Both the position numbers and the translations under genes were made by a program. This document shows positions 11,438 through 23,195 of a DNA stretch of 64,000 nucleotides, in pieces. Each line of letters opens with the position of its first letter. The stretch's first letter is position 1. The DNA lies in assembly GCA_023375785.1 (NCBI GenBank), contig SZWC01001510.1, positions 209,918 to 273,917 on the forward strand, given 5' to 3'. A model generated the notes under the pieces. It was not told the origin of the DNA and searched no databases. It saw nothing but the letters and a program-made list of their open reading frames with translations. The stretch is from Penium margaritaceum (Eukaryota; Streptophyta; Zygnematophyceae; Desmidiales; Peniaceae).

Positions 11438-12640
11438 CTGTGCGCTTTTCGCGTTCTACTTTTGCTCCTTCTCCTTGGGTACGTGCATGTGCGCCAAGTT
11501 GCCAAACAGATAAAGGTGGCCCAAATTCGGCTTCTTGGCAAACCATGCCTCGTTTGGCATCATTTGCTCCAACGCCTTGGTTGGATTACGGTTCTTCATG
11601 TACACCGTAGTGCTCACTACTTCGGCCATGAAGTCATAACTGAGCCGATCCAAGTGAAGCATGGAGCACGCCGACTCAACGATGGTGTGGTTGGCGTGTT
11701 CCGCTATGCCGTTCTGCTACGACAACAATGGCACGATGTACTATGCCTTGATGCCGGCTGCTTCCAGGTAGCACTGGAAGTCTTTGCTCAGGTATTCGTC
11801 ACTGTGGTTGTTGTGCAACGCCTTCATTTTATTGCCCATCCTGCTCTCCACCATGGCCTTGAACTCCTTCAACCTGTCAAAGCAATGGTCCTTGGAGGAA
11901 AGGAAGCACACTGTAGTGTAACGGCTAAAATCATCAATGAAGGTTAGAAAATACCTAGAGCCTCCAAAGCTCTAGGTCTGCATCGGCCTACACAAGTCTG
12001 TGTGGACCAGTTTGAGCACGTCCTTCGTGCGCTCCCCTACACCAAAGAACGACTATGGATGTTGCTTTCCCTCCAAACAGCCGATGCACAACTGCTGCTC
12101 AAAGTTGGAGATGGTGGGCAAGTCACGCACCATTGCTTTCGTTTGAAGTTGCTACAAGGCACACATGCCGATGTGGTCGTAGCACGCATGCCATATTTCA
12201 CCATCTGTCGCCTGTACCAATGCTGCAAGACTCTACTCACGTGGGATCTTGGTTGACCCCAACATGAGGTACATGTCTCCTTCCTTCACCGAACTGGCCA
12301 ACTCCTCTCCCATTTCCTTGTCAAGGCTGTATTCATAGTCGTCGTCAAAGACGACTCCCAGTCCTATGTTGGTGAGAGAGGACACTAAGAAAAGGTTGAC
12401 CGCATCATCAGGTACATATAGCACGCCATGGAACACTCCCACTTCAATCCCACACAGGGTCTCCAACCAGATCTCCAAAATTCCAATCCCCTCAGCATAC
12501 ACCACCCGATCATCACCCAAAGTAATAGGTCAGGGGGGATTGAGAGCAGCTGCGTAAACCACTCCTTGTGGTACGTCAAACTCTTGGTATACCCTGAGTC
12601 TTTGTACCACGCCACATCTTCCTTTTCCATCTCTCACATG
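11438..12640 (-). pseudogene. Copia A4 protease-integrase region (broken)
   Basis: The protease-like motif WYKDSGYTKSLTYHKEWFTQ lies near 12550-12615; DSG is kept but the following residue differs from DSGAT. The pre-integrase segment (DDRVVYAEGIGILEIWLETL) is at 12430-12520. The zinc region (HIGMCALQQLQTK ... CIGCLEGKQH) is at about 12060-12190, and the integrase core (FLTFIDDFSRY, NNHSDEYLSKDF, NGIAEHANHTIVESACSML) at 11650-11960. The second catalytic aspartate position looks altered, whereas the glutamate motif lost in A3 (NGIAEH) is present here. AHMHVPKEKEQK near 11460 precedes a stop. Confidence 0.82.
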
Positions 12641-13655
12641 TCACACTTTTCCATGAAGAGGCGGTCGCTCACCTCCTTTGCCACATTCATGTTGCCAAAG
12701 TGGTGCACGCTTGTCAAGTTCTGCTGCTGTTGCTGACACTGTTGTGACTACTACTGCTCCTACTATGGAGGCTACGACTTTTGTTGCTGTTGCAAGGAAT
12801 ACTGTTGATGTTGCTCCTTCTGGTCCCTCTTGAACCTGAAACACTCTTTCTTGTAGAACTCCTTTTTCTGGACATAGTGGCACTTGCCTTTCTTCTTGCC
12901 TCTCTACAGCCCAGACACTTATTCCTTCTGGTTGTGTGAGCCCATGGCCATAAAAGCTGCTGCACTATTGCTACCGTGATTGTGCTTTGCTGCATTGCGA
13001 CGCACTTTCACCTGCACTAGGTGCGTGTAGATGAATTCCAGTTCGAGAGTTGGCTAGGACTCCAATGTCTCTCGCACCCTATCAGCGCTCGTTCGGAGTC
13101 CCCTCAGGAAGAGGAGGATGAAGCGTGTCTCTTCCACAGGGTTGTCGGCCGGTTTCCGCTGCTTTGCCCGCTCCTTTGCCCTGTCAAAGTACTCCTCCAT
13201 CCCTTTCCCACCCTGCATTTTCAACGCCATCATCTTCTCCTCCAAAAGCATGAGGAATACAAGATCCTTACTCTCATACTTCTTACACAATGCATCCCAC
13301 CCCTCTTTGTAGTAGCCTTGTCATTCACGTACTGAAGATGCAGGTTAGAGATGGTGTTGACAAGCAGTCTGTAGGCCTGCCTGTCCTTCTTCTTCCACTC
13401 CTCATATGCCATTGCTGCAGTTGTAGATGAACTTACATCTACTGCACCTTTTTGCGGCATCCTCCTTGCCACCACCTACGCTGCAATTATGCCTTTTGCC
13501 TGTGGAGGCGGAGCGCGTTCGTTGCCGCTCACCACCTCCCACAAGACCCTCTCCTCTAAAATGAGGCGGGAACGCATATTAAAAAACGTGAAGTTGGCAT
13601 GCCCTTCCAGCCTCTCCAAGGGTTGTGCTCTAGTTACCATGCCTGCTGCTGCCAT
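12641..13655 (-). pseudogene. Copia A4 gag (broken)
   Basis: The start is at the ATG at 13655 (MAAAGMVTRAQPLERLEGHA), the same start context as A3. Visible segments are NFTFFNMRSRLILEERVLWE, AYEEWKKKDRQAYRLLVN, CKKYESKDLVFLMLLEEKMM and FDRAKERAKQRKPADNPVEE. A GKCHY...ECFRFKRDQ nucleic-acid-binding motif lies near 12840-12890; its second cysteine is replaced by valine. Frame changes separate these segments. Confidence 0.8.
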
Positions 13656-14265
13656 TTTGAGCATTGCCTTGAGTGGTGGCGCTACCCCTGCTTCTGCTAC
13701 TGCTTTTGCCAGAATTGTTTCTGACAGAAAATGGAATCTAGAGGCCAGCAAACAATGAATTTGGAAAGACAAAGCCCACCATCGGAAAACTCAGCTGAAA
13801 ACCTTTCAGATGGACCCATAAAACAGGGTTATCAACAGGAGATTTTAAGAGATATGCCCTTTTGAAAACAGGGTATGTTTATGCTCCTAGTCCAACTTAG
13901 ACCATCCAGCTTGTAAACAGCGTTTCTCCTAAACGTACTGAAGGAATGCAAATATTTTTGCAATGGAAACCTTAGGAAAAATACTTCAATTTGCATGTGC
14001 AACTTTTTGAATTTGAAAAAGAAACATGAGCGTTATGGTCATCACAAGGCGACAGTCTTACTCAAAGAGAAGAGTGTAGCCCTGGCCGACCTTTTTTTGC
14101 GCATAACTCTCAATCCGATCATTGGATCTTTGCAATTTTGGGCTCGTTGGAAAGCTTGTCTTAGGAACATGAATGGCTGGTTGTCAACTGTCAAATTTTG
14201 TCAAGCTTTGACCCTCATCAGTCACTCTCAAAGTGACGGGCTGTGCTGGCTGAAAGTGGCAGAAC

Positions 14266-14280
14266 ATTGCTATGATACCA
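14266..14280 (-). other. Copia A4 primer binding site
   Basis: On the minus strand the sequence two bases after the LTR end reads TGGTATCATAGCAAT. This is one change from the TGGTATCAGAGC site complementary to the 3' end of plant initiator Met tRNA. It fixes the element's orientation and the LTR boundary. Confidence 0.8.
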
Positions 14281-14282
14281 AG

Positions 14283-15063
14283 TGTTGGAACTCAAGGAGA
14301 GAGGGAGCGTTGGAGCAGCAAGCATGTGGGACTGAAAGGGCATCATTTATGCTGAAGAATAGTAGTTAAATCACTCAAATGATGGAGTACATAGAGAGCT
14401 AGAGCTTGGGCAAGTCAGCCCTCTCACAAGCCACACCACTTAGCCATAGAGGCTAAGGCTCAGACACTAGAGTCCATAATCTCACACAAGACAGGAAATC
14501 AGCCTAGCAATCAGGCTGACCACTCACACACGAGGATCTCACCTCACCTAACAAGTAAGGAGAGGCTTTTTTTTCCTAGTCAGCACACTTTGACAATGCT
14601 CTCATGGCACACTCCTAGTGGTCACATAACCCAAAATCCCATGGAGAATCGCCATGAGTCTAAGGCTTGCACACAAGGATCTCACCTCACCTAAAAAGAA
14701 AGGAGAGGTACCTTTTTCCTAGTCAGCACACTCTGACAAGGCAACCCAGGAATCTAGAACCTTTTGGATATTTTTCCCATCAGGACTTGACCGTGGACCT
14801 CATGCCTTTTCCCTCCTTAGACTAAGGCATGGAGCCATCGCCCATGGTCACCCAGACATCAGCAGTCGATGACCTTGGAAAATTCAAGAATTCATATCTC
14901 TCAATCTGACCATTGGATCGGCCTGAAACTTGGAGTGTGGACAATTTGCCACCTGATTTTTCTAATGGTTATGTCCGATGGACAATCGAAACAGGTATCT
15001 GGCAGTCTCCTGGAACTTGCTTCTGTGGACCTGAAACTGGAACGGATGGCTCCTTTTGCAACA
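14283..15063 (-). repeat. Copia A4 5' LTR
   Basis: This LTR of 781 bp reads TGTTGCAAAAGGAGCCATCC at its start (plus coordinate 15063) and TTCCAACA at its end (14283). It is inverted relative to the LTRs at 2259 and 4447. It contains an extra partial duplication compared with them: the AAGGATCTCACCTCACCTAA block occurs twice, near 14535 and 14675. Confidence 0.87.
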
Positions 15064-15530
15064 TGAACTGCTCATTGTAGAACCGTGAGTTATTTGGTGA
15101 TATCTCCTCCTACTTGCAATACTAAGAGCGAACGGCAAGTGCCACTATGTTGGCCTTGTTTTCTAGTACGTTACCTTAGGCCGGTTGACCAAGGAATATG
15201 GGCCCACACGGACTAGTTGTAAAGCACGTTTCTGTGCACTCTCTTGCCCTCTCTGTCTTGCAGCGCGCATCAGCTTCATTAGCTCCATCTACTCCATCTT
15301 CTCAATGAGCTCCAGCAACAAGGGCCAAGGATAAGCTCTGCCCTTGGAGGTACAACCCTAGGTTCCTAACCAGGATAAGCTCCGCCCTTATAGGCATGAC
15401 CCTGGGTTTGCTTGAGTGTGTTCTTTTCACTTTGCAGTTGATCAACCTTTTAGTGTCCTTTGCATTTGAGTGCTCCTACTACATGATAAGGATGTGGAAC
15501 CACCTATTACATGGTGCTCTTCTAGAGCAT
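15064..15530. other. Sequence between Copia A4 and Copia D
   Basis: The first ~95 bp are the inverted counterpart of 2992-3085. The rest shows a short direct repeat: CCAAGGATAAGCTC near 15328 and ACCAGGATAAGCTC near 15369. No coding region is recognised. Part of it may be the worn-down 5' half of Copia D. Confidence 0.4.
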
Positions 15531-18243
15531 GTTATGTCGTACAAGCTATGGCTTTGGCCATTACACTGATCATTGCATTGCTCACATCTTGGGATCACTA
15601 GCATGCATTTAGTATACCAAGGACCAGAAGGGGTCCAAGGTCTCATCTCAAGACTTCATGTGTGCCTTCATGAATATCTCCTCGCCGTCAAAGGCCTTGC
15701 ACTTTCGTGACCTTGCTCTCCATCACATTGTTGAGTCTTGAGGAACTCTCTTCTTTGAGTGTCTCATCTATCGTAGCTTGCCAAGAATTTGGTCAGTGAG
15801 AGCTGACAAAGTTCCTACATGCGTTTTTTTCCAACGGATGGAGGATTCTAGTCCTACAGATGGGTCCATCCAGACATCCTCACATGTGGTCTAATCTCCG
15901 GCTATTGACGCTACGACAATGGAAGTAACTCATGTTGCTACCTACTCTAGTGGTGGCATGGTGAAACCATTAATATTGGTGTAGGGACGATGGATGTGTT
16001 GTGAACATGTGATTTGATGGGTCCCAAGGGACTGCTACTACAATGCCTATCACTACTACTGTTGGTGCTACATCTCTATGTCTTTGCTAACAATTGATCC
16101 ATCTTGACCATGTGTCTAGTCGCCTCATTGGTTGCCCCTAGCACACTTGTTCACGTGCTACAATCATTCCCCTCTTGCACACCTGATCGAGTGCCAATGT
16201 TAGTCCCCTCTAGCACACCTGATCATGTGCCAACGTTAGTGTCCTCAAGTTCATCTGGTTCAGTGCCAGTGTCCATTCCCTCTGACACAGCTCATCCCAT
16301 ACCGATTACAGTATCTCCAGCCGCACCTGCTCACGTGCATGTACTTGCTTCCACTGTGCGCCAACCATTACTTGTCCATGACTTTCTTACATCCTCTCAT
16401 CTTCCTTACGAGTCTGCAAACCCTACACCTATGGTCTAGCGGTCTGCTACATAGTCCAATGTGAGCATCACAGGACTACACTCATGAGCTTGGTGATTTT
16501 CCTCAACCACTTATCTGTAGGGCTCTATGAATAGCTGATTTTACGCCCGACTTGCAGTGTTCAGAGTGGCAAGCCTCGCACAAAGGCCTGTTGCCTGAGT
16601 GTCCAAGAAGACATCACTAAGTTGTATCCAGTGTGCCTTGTCAGCCATGAGCTCGTCTCCTCTGAGTTCTCAGTTGCTTGTGATATTGCAGCTGATTTTG
16701 TTGAATTCAGACTGAGTCCGGAGGCGTGCATGTTGGCCAACCATAAATCTCCCTTGGCGGCGTCTAATTCAGGCACTTGGAAGGAGGCACTCTCAGCTAA
16801 GGACTTGCTTAGAATCATCCATGAGCACGGTGTCTTTGAGCTTTCCAAGGTACCATGTGGGAGGAAGGTTGTACAGGCAAAATGACTCTTTTGTAAGAAG
16901 GTGAGGCATGATCGCTCACTAGATTGCTATAAGGCACGCTTGACAACCAAGAGGTTCTCAGAGGTTTGTACGTGTTCCTATATTACCACCGCTTGTGTTC
17001 TATTCAAGATTGTTGCTCACCAAGACTAGGAGCTTCACCACATGGATGTGAATAAAACATTCCTCCATAGCAATACATAGAAGGAGATCTACATGAACCA
17101 CAGCATTTGAGGTTGGTGACAAGGTCTAGTGCTTCTAGAATTCCTTGTACATCTTCAAGCGGTCATTCCAATGGTGATACTTGGAGATCACCTGCAAACT
17201 TACACATTTTGGCTATGTTCAGAGTGACGCAACCCTGTTTCTCAAACTGATTACTGAGAGCTTTGCCGCCATCATGGTCTATGTGGATGACCTTAAGATC
17301 ATGTCTCCTTCAAAGGAGGCCAAGAAGGAGGCAAAGGTAGTCGTTAAGGCTGCTTAGAGGATGAAGGACCTCGGTCGAACGGCTGTGTTACTGAGATGCA
17401 GACTATACATGATCGTCAATGGTGGATACACTTGTTGCATCAGGCAGGTTAAGCCTGTGTTGTGGAAGAGTGGTTTGCTCACCTCCTAGGTGCCCACAAT
17501 CTCCATCCCCATGACACTTGATAGATAGGATCCCCTAAAGGTGAATGATCTAACATAGTTGGGAGAGCAATGGATATGTCCTCGTACTTGTGTCTCATTT
17601 AATCTCTAATGTGCTTGGTCATGACCACACAATCTGACACCGCCTTCGTCGTCCACCTCCTTGCACAATTCTCCATGTGTTGTTGGCAAGAGCCCTTTAC
17701 GCACTGGTGTGAGTGGTGTGGTATGTGATCTCCATGTTGTACCTCAGACTCTCTTTTTTATGGTAAGTGTTTGGTGGTAGTTGACAACTACACAGATAAT
17801 GACTGGGAATGGAGCCCTAATGGGTAGAAAGCACATAATCCTGATAGGTGGCATCATTGTGTCATGGTGCAGCGGCAAGCAAGGCGACATTGCATATTGC
17901 TCATCAGAGGCTGAATTTGTAATGTCGCAGACTAGAGCTACTCAAGGAGTGAGGTTACAAGATCTGTCTTGTGAGTTGTGTCAATCTGTGCCTTGCATCA
18001 TCCCACATTGTGACAACCAGAGTTCTCTTGCCATCAAGAGAGCTCTTGTGTATGTTATACATGCACAAAGCACAATGATGTAGAGCATCACTTTGTGCAT
18101 GATCTTGTAGAGCAACATGTGATCATCGTCATCTAGGTTAGCACCAACATGCAATAGGATAACTTCTTCACCAAGGTACTAGCGCACGTAAAGTTCATGA
18201 TGGCCATTCGTATTGTCAAAAGCAACCCCTTGCCTAAGGGTGG
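15531..18243 (+). pseudogene. Copia D: integrase end, linker, RT and RNase H remnants
   Basis: This is a heavily decayed Copia pol of the same family as element E. The integrase C-terminal region lies at about 15540-15740; the AVKGLAL motif near 15690 matches E. A Ser/Thr/Pro-rich linker follows at 16104-16440. The RT start is at about 16622-16885: VCLVSHELVSSEFSVACDIA and VPCGRKVVQAK parallel VCPVGHDLITREFHIACDAA in E. HHMDVNKTFLHSN is near 17038 and MVYVDDLKIMSPSKEAKKEA near 17276, with the catalytic YVDD kept. RNase H remnants end with EHHFVHDLVEQHVIIV and a GG-like tail at about 18243. Stops and frameshifts are dense. Confidence 0.82.
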
Positions 18244-18264
18244 CTGAGAGTGTGATGTGTGAGC

Positions 18265-18860
18265 ACGGACTGTTGAGCACCTTGATGTGTACTTATGTCA
18301 CTGACCATTTGGACGTATCAAAACTCATGCAAATCCCTGATGCGGACCCACCTAGCACTGGAGCACTGACAGGAGGTGATCCCATCCACCAGCAATTAGC
18401 TAGAGATCTGCCATGACGTCAAGTGTGCCTGCTGAGGTGCTCTATATTTCTTCTCCACTTGCCCGAGTTTTTTTGGTGGACTGAATGTTACGGTTGATAT
18501 GTACGTTTTTCATTCTGCCTCCACGGATCATTAATGGGTCTGTTTGTGTGACAAGGCATATCATCTAACTGGAGATTCTACATCACCAGGTTTAGACGGT
18601 GTTGCATTTGGATATCCGTACACAAAGTTATGGAAAAAAGGATGGTTTAAGGCCAGTTTTAAGAAAAAAAAGACATTACCGTGTGCGACACTCGTCATGA
18701 CTCACGGTATATATTCATGTTGTGCGCTTGTCAGTTTTTATTCCTCTCTGAATATGTAATCTATTGGAGCTAATGAGACTTTGAGCGTCTCCGTAGACTA
18801 ACCCTTGCTCTTTCTTACACATGCTTGCTTGCCAGTGCATCAGCTCACGAGACAATGTCA
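18265..18860 (+). repeat. Copia D 3' LTR (decayed)
   Basis: Segments match the element E LTR read on the minus strand. Examples are CAAATCCCTGATGCGGACC near 18333 against CAGATCCCTCAGGCGGACC, and AGGTTTAGACGGTGTTGCAT near 18589 against AGGTTCAGACGGCGTAGCAT. Both are followed by a (C/A)AAAGTTATGG-like match. The 5' edge is approximate. The 3' end seems cut off where Gypsy F sequence starts. Confidence 0.65.
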
Positions 18861-19480
18861 CCACATCAGTGCCAACAAGGCTAGAAAGCTTCTTGGTAGT
18901 TTCTCATGGGTAGATGGCAAAAAGACTCTCAGCCAATTGGCATCATAATCCGGAGGTCAATGTATGGTAGGCCACAAATGTGAAGACAAAGTTGTCCAAT
19001 TGCAGAATTTAGGAGCTCGTGTATATTTCGTACGGAACACTTCTACCCTTACTTCATGCCAAAAATGGCTAGTGAAGCGGCCGTCTTTGTTGCGGATGAT
19101 ATTGTTTGGTGATCCAGGTAGCCGCATGATCTGGTTGAGAAACATTTGTACCGTTTCCTTTGCGGTTATCATGGTCATTGTTGGATGAAGTGCGGCATTT
19201 TAGAAAGCATGTCCATCAACAATAGGGCTGCGTCATGTTCCACAAGAGTGATGTTTCATCCCATGAAAAATCCCATGCTCATGTCCATGACGTTTTTGGA
19301 ATAGGGAATGGTTGGAGAAGTCCCGAAGGCCTTCTACAACAATCTTCTTGCCGTTGATAGGTTTCACATACTTTGCAGAATGCTACCACTTCAGTCCGCA
19401 TTTAGTCTCACCAGTAATACTTCACCCGCTTCTTTAGCGTCTTCTTGCTGATGTGTCCACCTGGACCGGTGTCATGAAAT
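18861..19480 (-). pseudogene. Gypsy F integrase remnant
   Basis: The zinc-binding start is visible in translation of about 19380-19480 (EFHDTGPGGHISKKTLKKRV, then YYW and CKVC), as in Ty3/Gypsy integrases that join element DNA to the target. The core is eroded: TVQMFLNQIMRLPGSPNNII and NKDGRFTSHFWHE at 19060-19160 parallel the family pattern IxRLHGxPxxIVSDRDxxFTSxFW. The SDRD aspartate is retained as NKDG. Several stops are present. Confidence 0.75.
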
Positions 19481-20762
19481 TCCTCCAATAACATTCTTTG
19501 TAACTCCTCATTCATGGTAGGAAAACTAGGCGAGTGAATTGCCGTTGCCAAGAAGGACCATCAAACCAAAACTTGATGTTTTTGTTCTCGTCCATCTCCT
19601 TTATGTCCTTTCACAAACATCCTTGTGAGGCAGGGGTCTCATTTGATGATTAGCATGTTCATGGAGAAACTTCTTCAATAGAGTCTGGCAATTGCTCAGG
19701 TTTAACCTAGTTCAGAAATATCAGATTTAGATGTTTCAATGCATGGTGATTAGTTTAGACAATGAATTGTTTGCATTCTAGGATGCTTTGGCACATCTTG
19801 AATGTGTGGATTTTTGCCACCATTTTTTTTTGGTACTATGTAGTTAGGTTCCGATCTACATATCTTTCTTTACATATAACAACTGTTCTCAAATGCAGTT
19901 GTCTTGGAGGAGAACACCTCCGAATGCTTGATAGGAATGGCTCCGAGGCTAGATCATTTCTCAATAGTTAAACATTTCGTGTTTTCTGTCTTCCCAATAT
20001 CATTCGGTGGCTTTACAAGTGAGATAAGAGAGAGGCACAGACACCTCAGCATAGTTCTTTAAGAATCAATGGTAATAGTTACAAAATCCCAAAAGCACAT
20101 GTACGCCTTGAACACTGGTTGGCATCGGCCAATCAGTGATTGCCTTAAGTTTCTTTGGATCCATGGTGATCATTACTCCGCAGATGATGTGGGTAAGAAA
20201 CTCGATTGAACAGCAATAGAAGTTATACTTTGAAAGTTTTCTATAGAATTCCTTTCTTTTATCAACTTTGATAACTATTCGGAGATTTCCACTATACTCC
20301 TTTGAGGTGCGGCTATCCACCCGGATCTTGTCAAGAAACATGACGGTAGTTTTGTCAAGGTACAGTCAAAAAACTTGTTCATTGCTGCCAAGAATACTAT
20401 GGGTAGATGTGTGAATCCAAATGGCATGAGCGTGAATTTCAGTTTCATGTTTCTGGGGTGGAACACCATCTGTTGAACATCTTCATCAGATACGAGAATC
20501 TGATGATAGCCATTGCATAGTTTGATTTTGGTGATATTGCTTGCCCAAGGGGTTGGTCAAAACATTTGTCTGATTGGAGAAAGAGATAGTGGTTCTTGAT
20601 GGTGATGTCATTTAGTACTTGGTTATCTATGAACATGTGCATCCGCCATTTTCCTTCTTTATGAAAAGTACAACAACAAGGATGACGTGGATAAATTGAT
20701 GAATCCCTAAAAGGCATATTTTTCAGTTCCTTTCGGAGTTTGTTCAGTTTTGGGGTAATCAT
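19481..20762 (-). pseudogene. Gypsy F reverse transcriptase and RNase H remnant
   Basis: Visible RT blocks from right to left are KEGKWRMHMFIDNQVLNDIT near 20610-20670, LMPFGFTHLPIVFLAAMNKF near 20390-20430 and FLDKIRVDSRTSKEYSGNLR near 20280-20340. YRKLSKYNFYCCSIEFLTHI is followed by DPKKLKAITDWPMPTS and LLGFCNYYH at about 20066. The catalytic YLDD box reads FLDK, so one aspartate is lost. The following ~580 bp hold weak RNase H homology. Confidence 0.8.
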
Positions 20763-22405
20763 CCATTAGGTTTCCTTGACTGTGGACCTGCTATTTGGCG
20801 TCGTCTATGTGGTCATCAATTTCTTGTTGCAGAGGTAGCTCTTGAGGTAGTTCTTCAGAATAAACTCCTTCAAACTTTTTCATGAGAGATACAAACTCCT
20901 CCAAAATGGTTGTCAGCTTGTCAGGCATCAGGGCCCATATTAATACATGTGCTCATGTGATCTCTTCTGCTTCCCTCGTTTTTATGTGGACAAGCCACGC
21001 TTGTGCTCCACATCACAGATACCATTTGGTCATGTCCAGTGACATTGGCAACTTGTGTCGTTTGGTGACTGGGATAGATTCCTTTGCTGCCTATTTCTTT
21101 TGCTACTTCCTATCATGGGCAGTACATCGTGAGTCACTCACTTAGAACTAGGTATCGTAGTTTGCCATTGATGCTGATGTAGACTGCTCTGCTACTTCAG
21201 TCTGTTTTTGGATTTTGTCCGTAAAAGAAATCTCATACAAGGATAACATTATTGTCTCACTGGGGAATTTCTCTAAACCGTCATGTTGTGTAGATCTACA
21301 ATTTGCAGCCGGAGTCATTTACAAAGTTGATGAATATACACTTGTCCATGAACATTTTTCTTCCTCAAACAGCCCTGGGTTTGTGTGCATGTCCATCTTA
21401 TGAACCATGTCATTTCTTACAAAGTTATGAGAAGCTCCTCCATCTAGTAGTGATGGTACCATTCCATGACTATTACAACCCCTTGGTTGTATCCGTAGTA
21501 GTACAACCAGTTGGTCATACCCTGTATCACATTTTCTGATATGAGGGACCCTCGTCTATAGCATTGTGAGCCATTAAGACGGGGGATTGGCTGGTGCAGT
21601 TAATTCTTGTTGGAAAGTAGGTTTGTCTTCTACTCTTGTCCTTTTTTGTTTTCTAACTCCTTACATTTTCTTCATGACTTCCCCCCTTTCTGGCTGGCCG
21701 ATATCAATTTTGATAATCTGTGAGATATACCCCGGCAAGTACAGTCAAGCAATTGATAACATTTATCAATGGTTCCAAACTCGGTCCGGGATGAGGTTTT
21801 TCTAAAGTGCAACTTTCTTTTGTCATGATGGTCGCTTTGGGGTTGCTAGCCGTGGGATTCCTACAAATGAGCATTGTAGTTGGCTCTGTTGGTGTAAACG
21901 GCTTTTGTGACTATTTGCAAAAGGTTGTCTTGAGTACAAGATGTATTGATTGAACTGGATGTTGCCTTGTCCTTGATGTCAGTGTTGAGGCCGCGGTTGT
22001 AGTAGAAACGAAGTTCGTCAGGGGCGACGCTCTTGTTGGCTATGATATTGAGGAAATGCCACATACTCTCTGTCATGTTTGACTTTTGTCGTAAGGGTGA
22101 TGCTTGTATTGTGTGTCATACATCTATTTTATCTTTTCCAAAGTGTGCAAGTGTGGCACGCGTGACGTTCATCCAGCTTTTGAATGGATTCAGCGAGTTG
22201 TGCCACGACGACTTGATTTACTTGAGGTAGAACACATATTGTTGATGTGAGAGCGGTGATGAGAGTCATTGATCCGAACCTGTCACTCTCCTACTACTAT
22301 TGGATGGTCCTCAGGTCAGACCACCAACGTAAAGCTGTGCCTTGTAAAGATGAAGTTGCGAAATGAATGTTATTTGGGCTAAACAGCTCGGATACCCATA
22401 AAACT
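20763..22405 (-). pseudogene. Gypsy F gag C-terminal part and protease region, decayed
   Basis: Near 22300-22400 the minus strand encodes SPNNIHFATSSLQGTALRWW, which resembles the conserved Gypsy gag motif AxxxLxGxAxxWW. At 21861-22076 an open segment includes APDELRFYYNRGLNTDIKDK, like the gag C-terminal helix region. No protease motif could be recognised between there and RT. Confidence 0.6.
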
Positions 22406-23195
22406 GCAAAGTGTGACTCCCATCTGTCCAGCACCAACAACAAAAACCCCAAAAGCCTAATTGGAAATCATGCTTTCTCGTGGCATGCACTGAAGGCCGA
22501 GCAAAAAAAAGTGCATGGGGACATCACTCCGATGTGAGAATTGTGAGGGAGTGATGACTCCTTTTTTTTTTACACGCAAACCCTCCAGTTCAATTTAGGG
22601 TTTTGTAATTTTGGCATTGACGGAGCCCGAGCCAAACATGAAATCCTCAAACGGACTGGAGGTAAAAAAAGGGGTCAACGATACCTCTCCTTCGAGGGAA
22701 AATGCTCTTTCCAATTTTTGTTGTTTTGTTGGACGTGCAAACCCATTTGGTTAACATCCAACACTCAATCAAACGCTATCCCAAATAACATTGAGGGTTT
22801 TAGTACTTTAGTGTCGCGTGGGCTCCAGCTAGGCCCCGCGATAGCGAGGCCTAGTAGGTTCCCATTCAATGCATGGGGAGTCTCCAACTCCCTTCAAACT
22901 CTAGAAAAACCGCCTCCTGCTAGTATCACAAGCCCTTCAACCTACGAGTTTGTGATGCTAACGGGGGACGCTGCATGTCATGCATCATCGACGCATGGCA
23001 TGCGGCCTTGCCCTACCTTTTTACCTTTTTCTTTTTTATTGTCGTGGCGGTAGCGCCGGCCGATTGGTAGCTAGGGCATTTGTTTCCTAGCAACAGGCGG
23101 GTGAGCTATACAGTTCCGAAACCTAGGTATATGCAACTTCCGCATATTCCCTTTGTATCATTGTTGGCCCAAGCAGCGGTCAGCGGCGGCACCGG
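22406..23195. other. Foreign ~790-bp segment inside Gypsy F gag
   Basis: Gag homology is present on both sides (22300-22400 and 23200-23780) but not here. The segment contains a perfect 8-bp inverted pair ATCACTCC/GGAGTGAT near 22523-22555 and a short T-run. A plus-strand open stretch at 22718-23053 has no recognisable domain. It is likely an inserted non-autonomous element; edges and target duplication were not resolved. Confidence 0.45.

Larger units (their letters stand above)
9481..15063 (-). mobile_element. Copia A4, minus-strand copy joined tail to tail with A3
   Basis: Read from 15063 leftward: 5' LTR, primer site, leader, gag, protease, integrase, RT, RNase H. It is nearly complete but breaks just before the normal polypurine tract, at a CGLSPQ motif near 9480, and has no 3' LTR. 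Together with A3 it forms an inverted pair with LTRs outward and pol 3' ends inward. Nonsense codons and frame changes are spread through gag and pol, including a stop between the preserved YVDD box and the RNase H frame. Confidence 0.87.

Noticed and set aside
4435-15075. Target duplication for the A3-A4 pair
   Set aside because: Flanks AGAGGA and TGAACT do not match, so the pair cannot be called one insertion on this basis.
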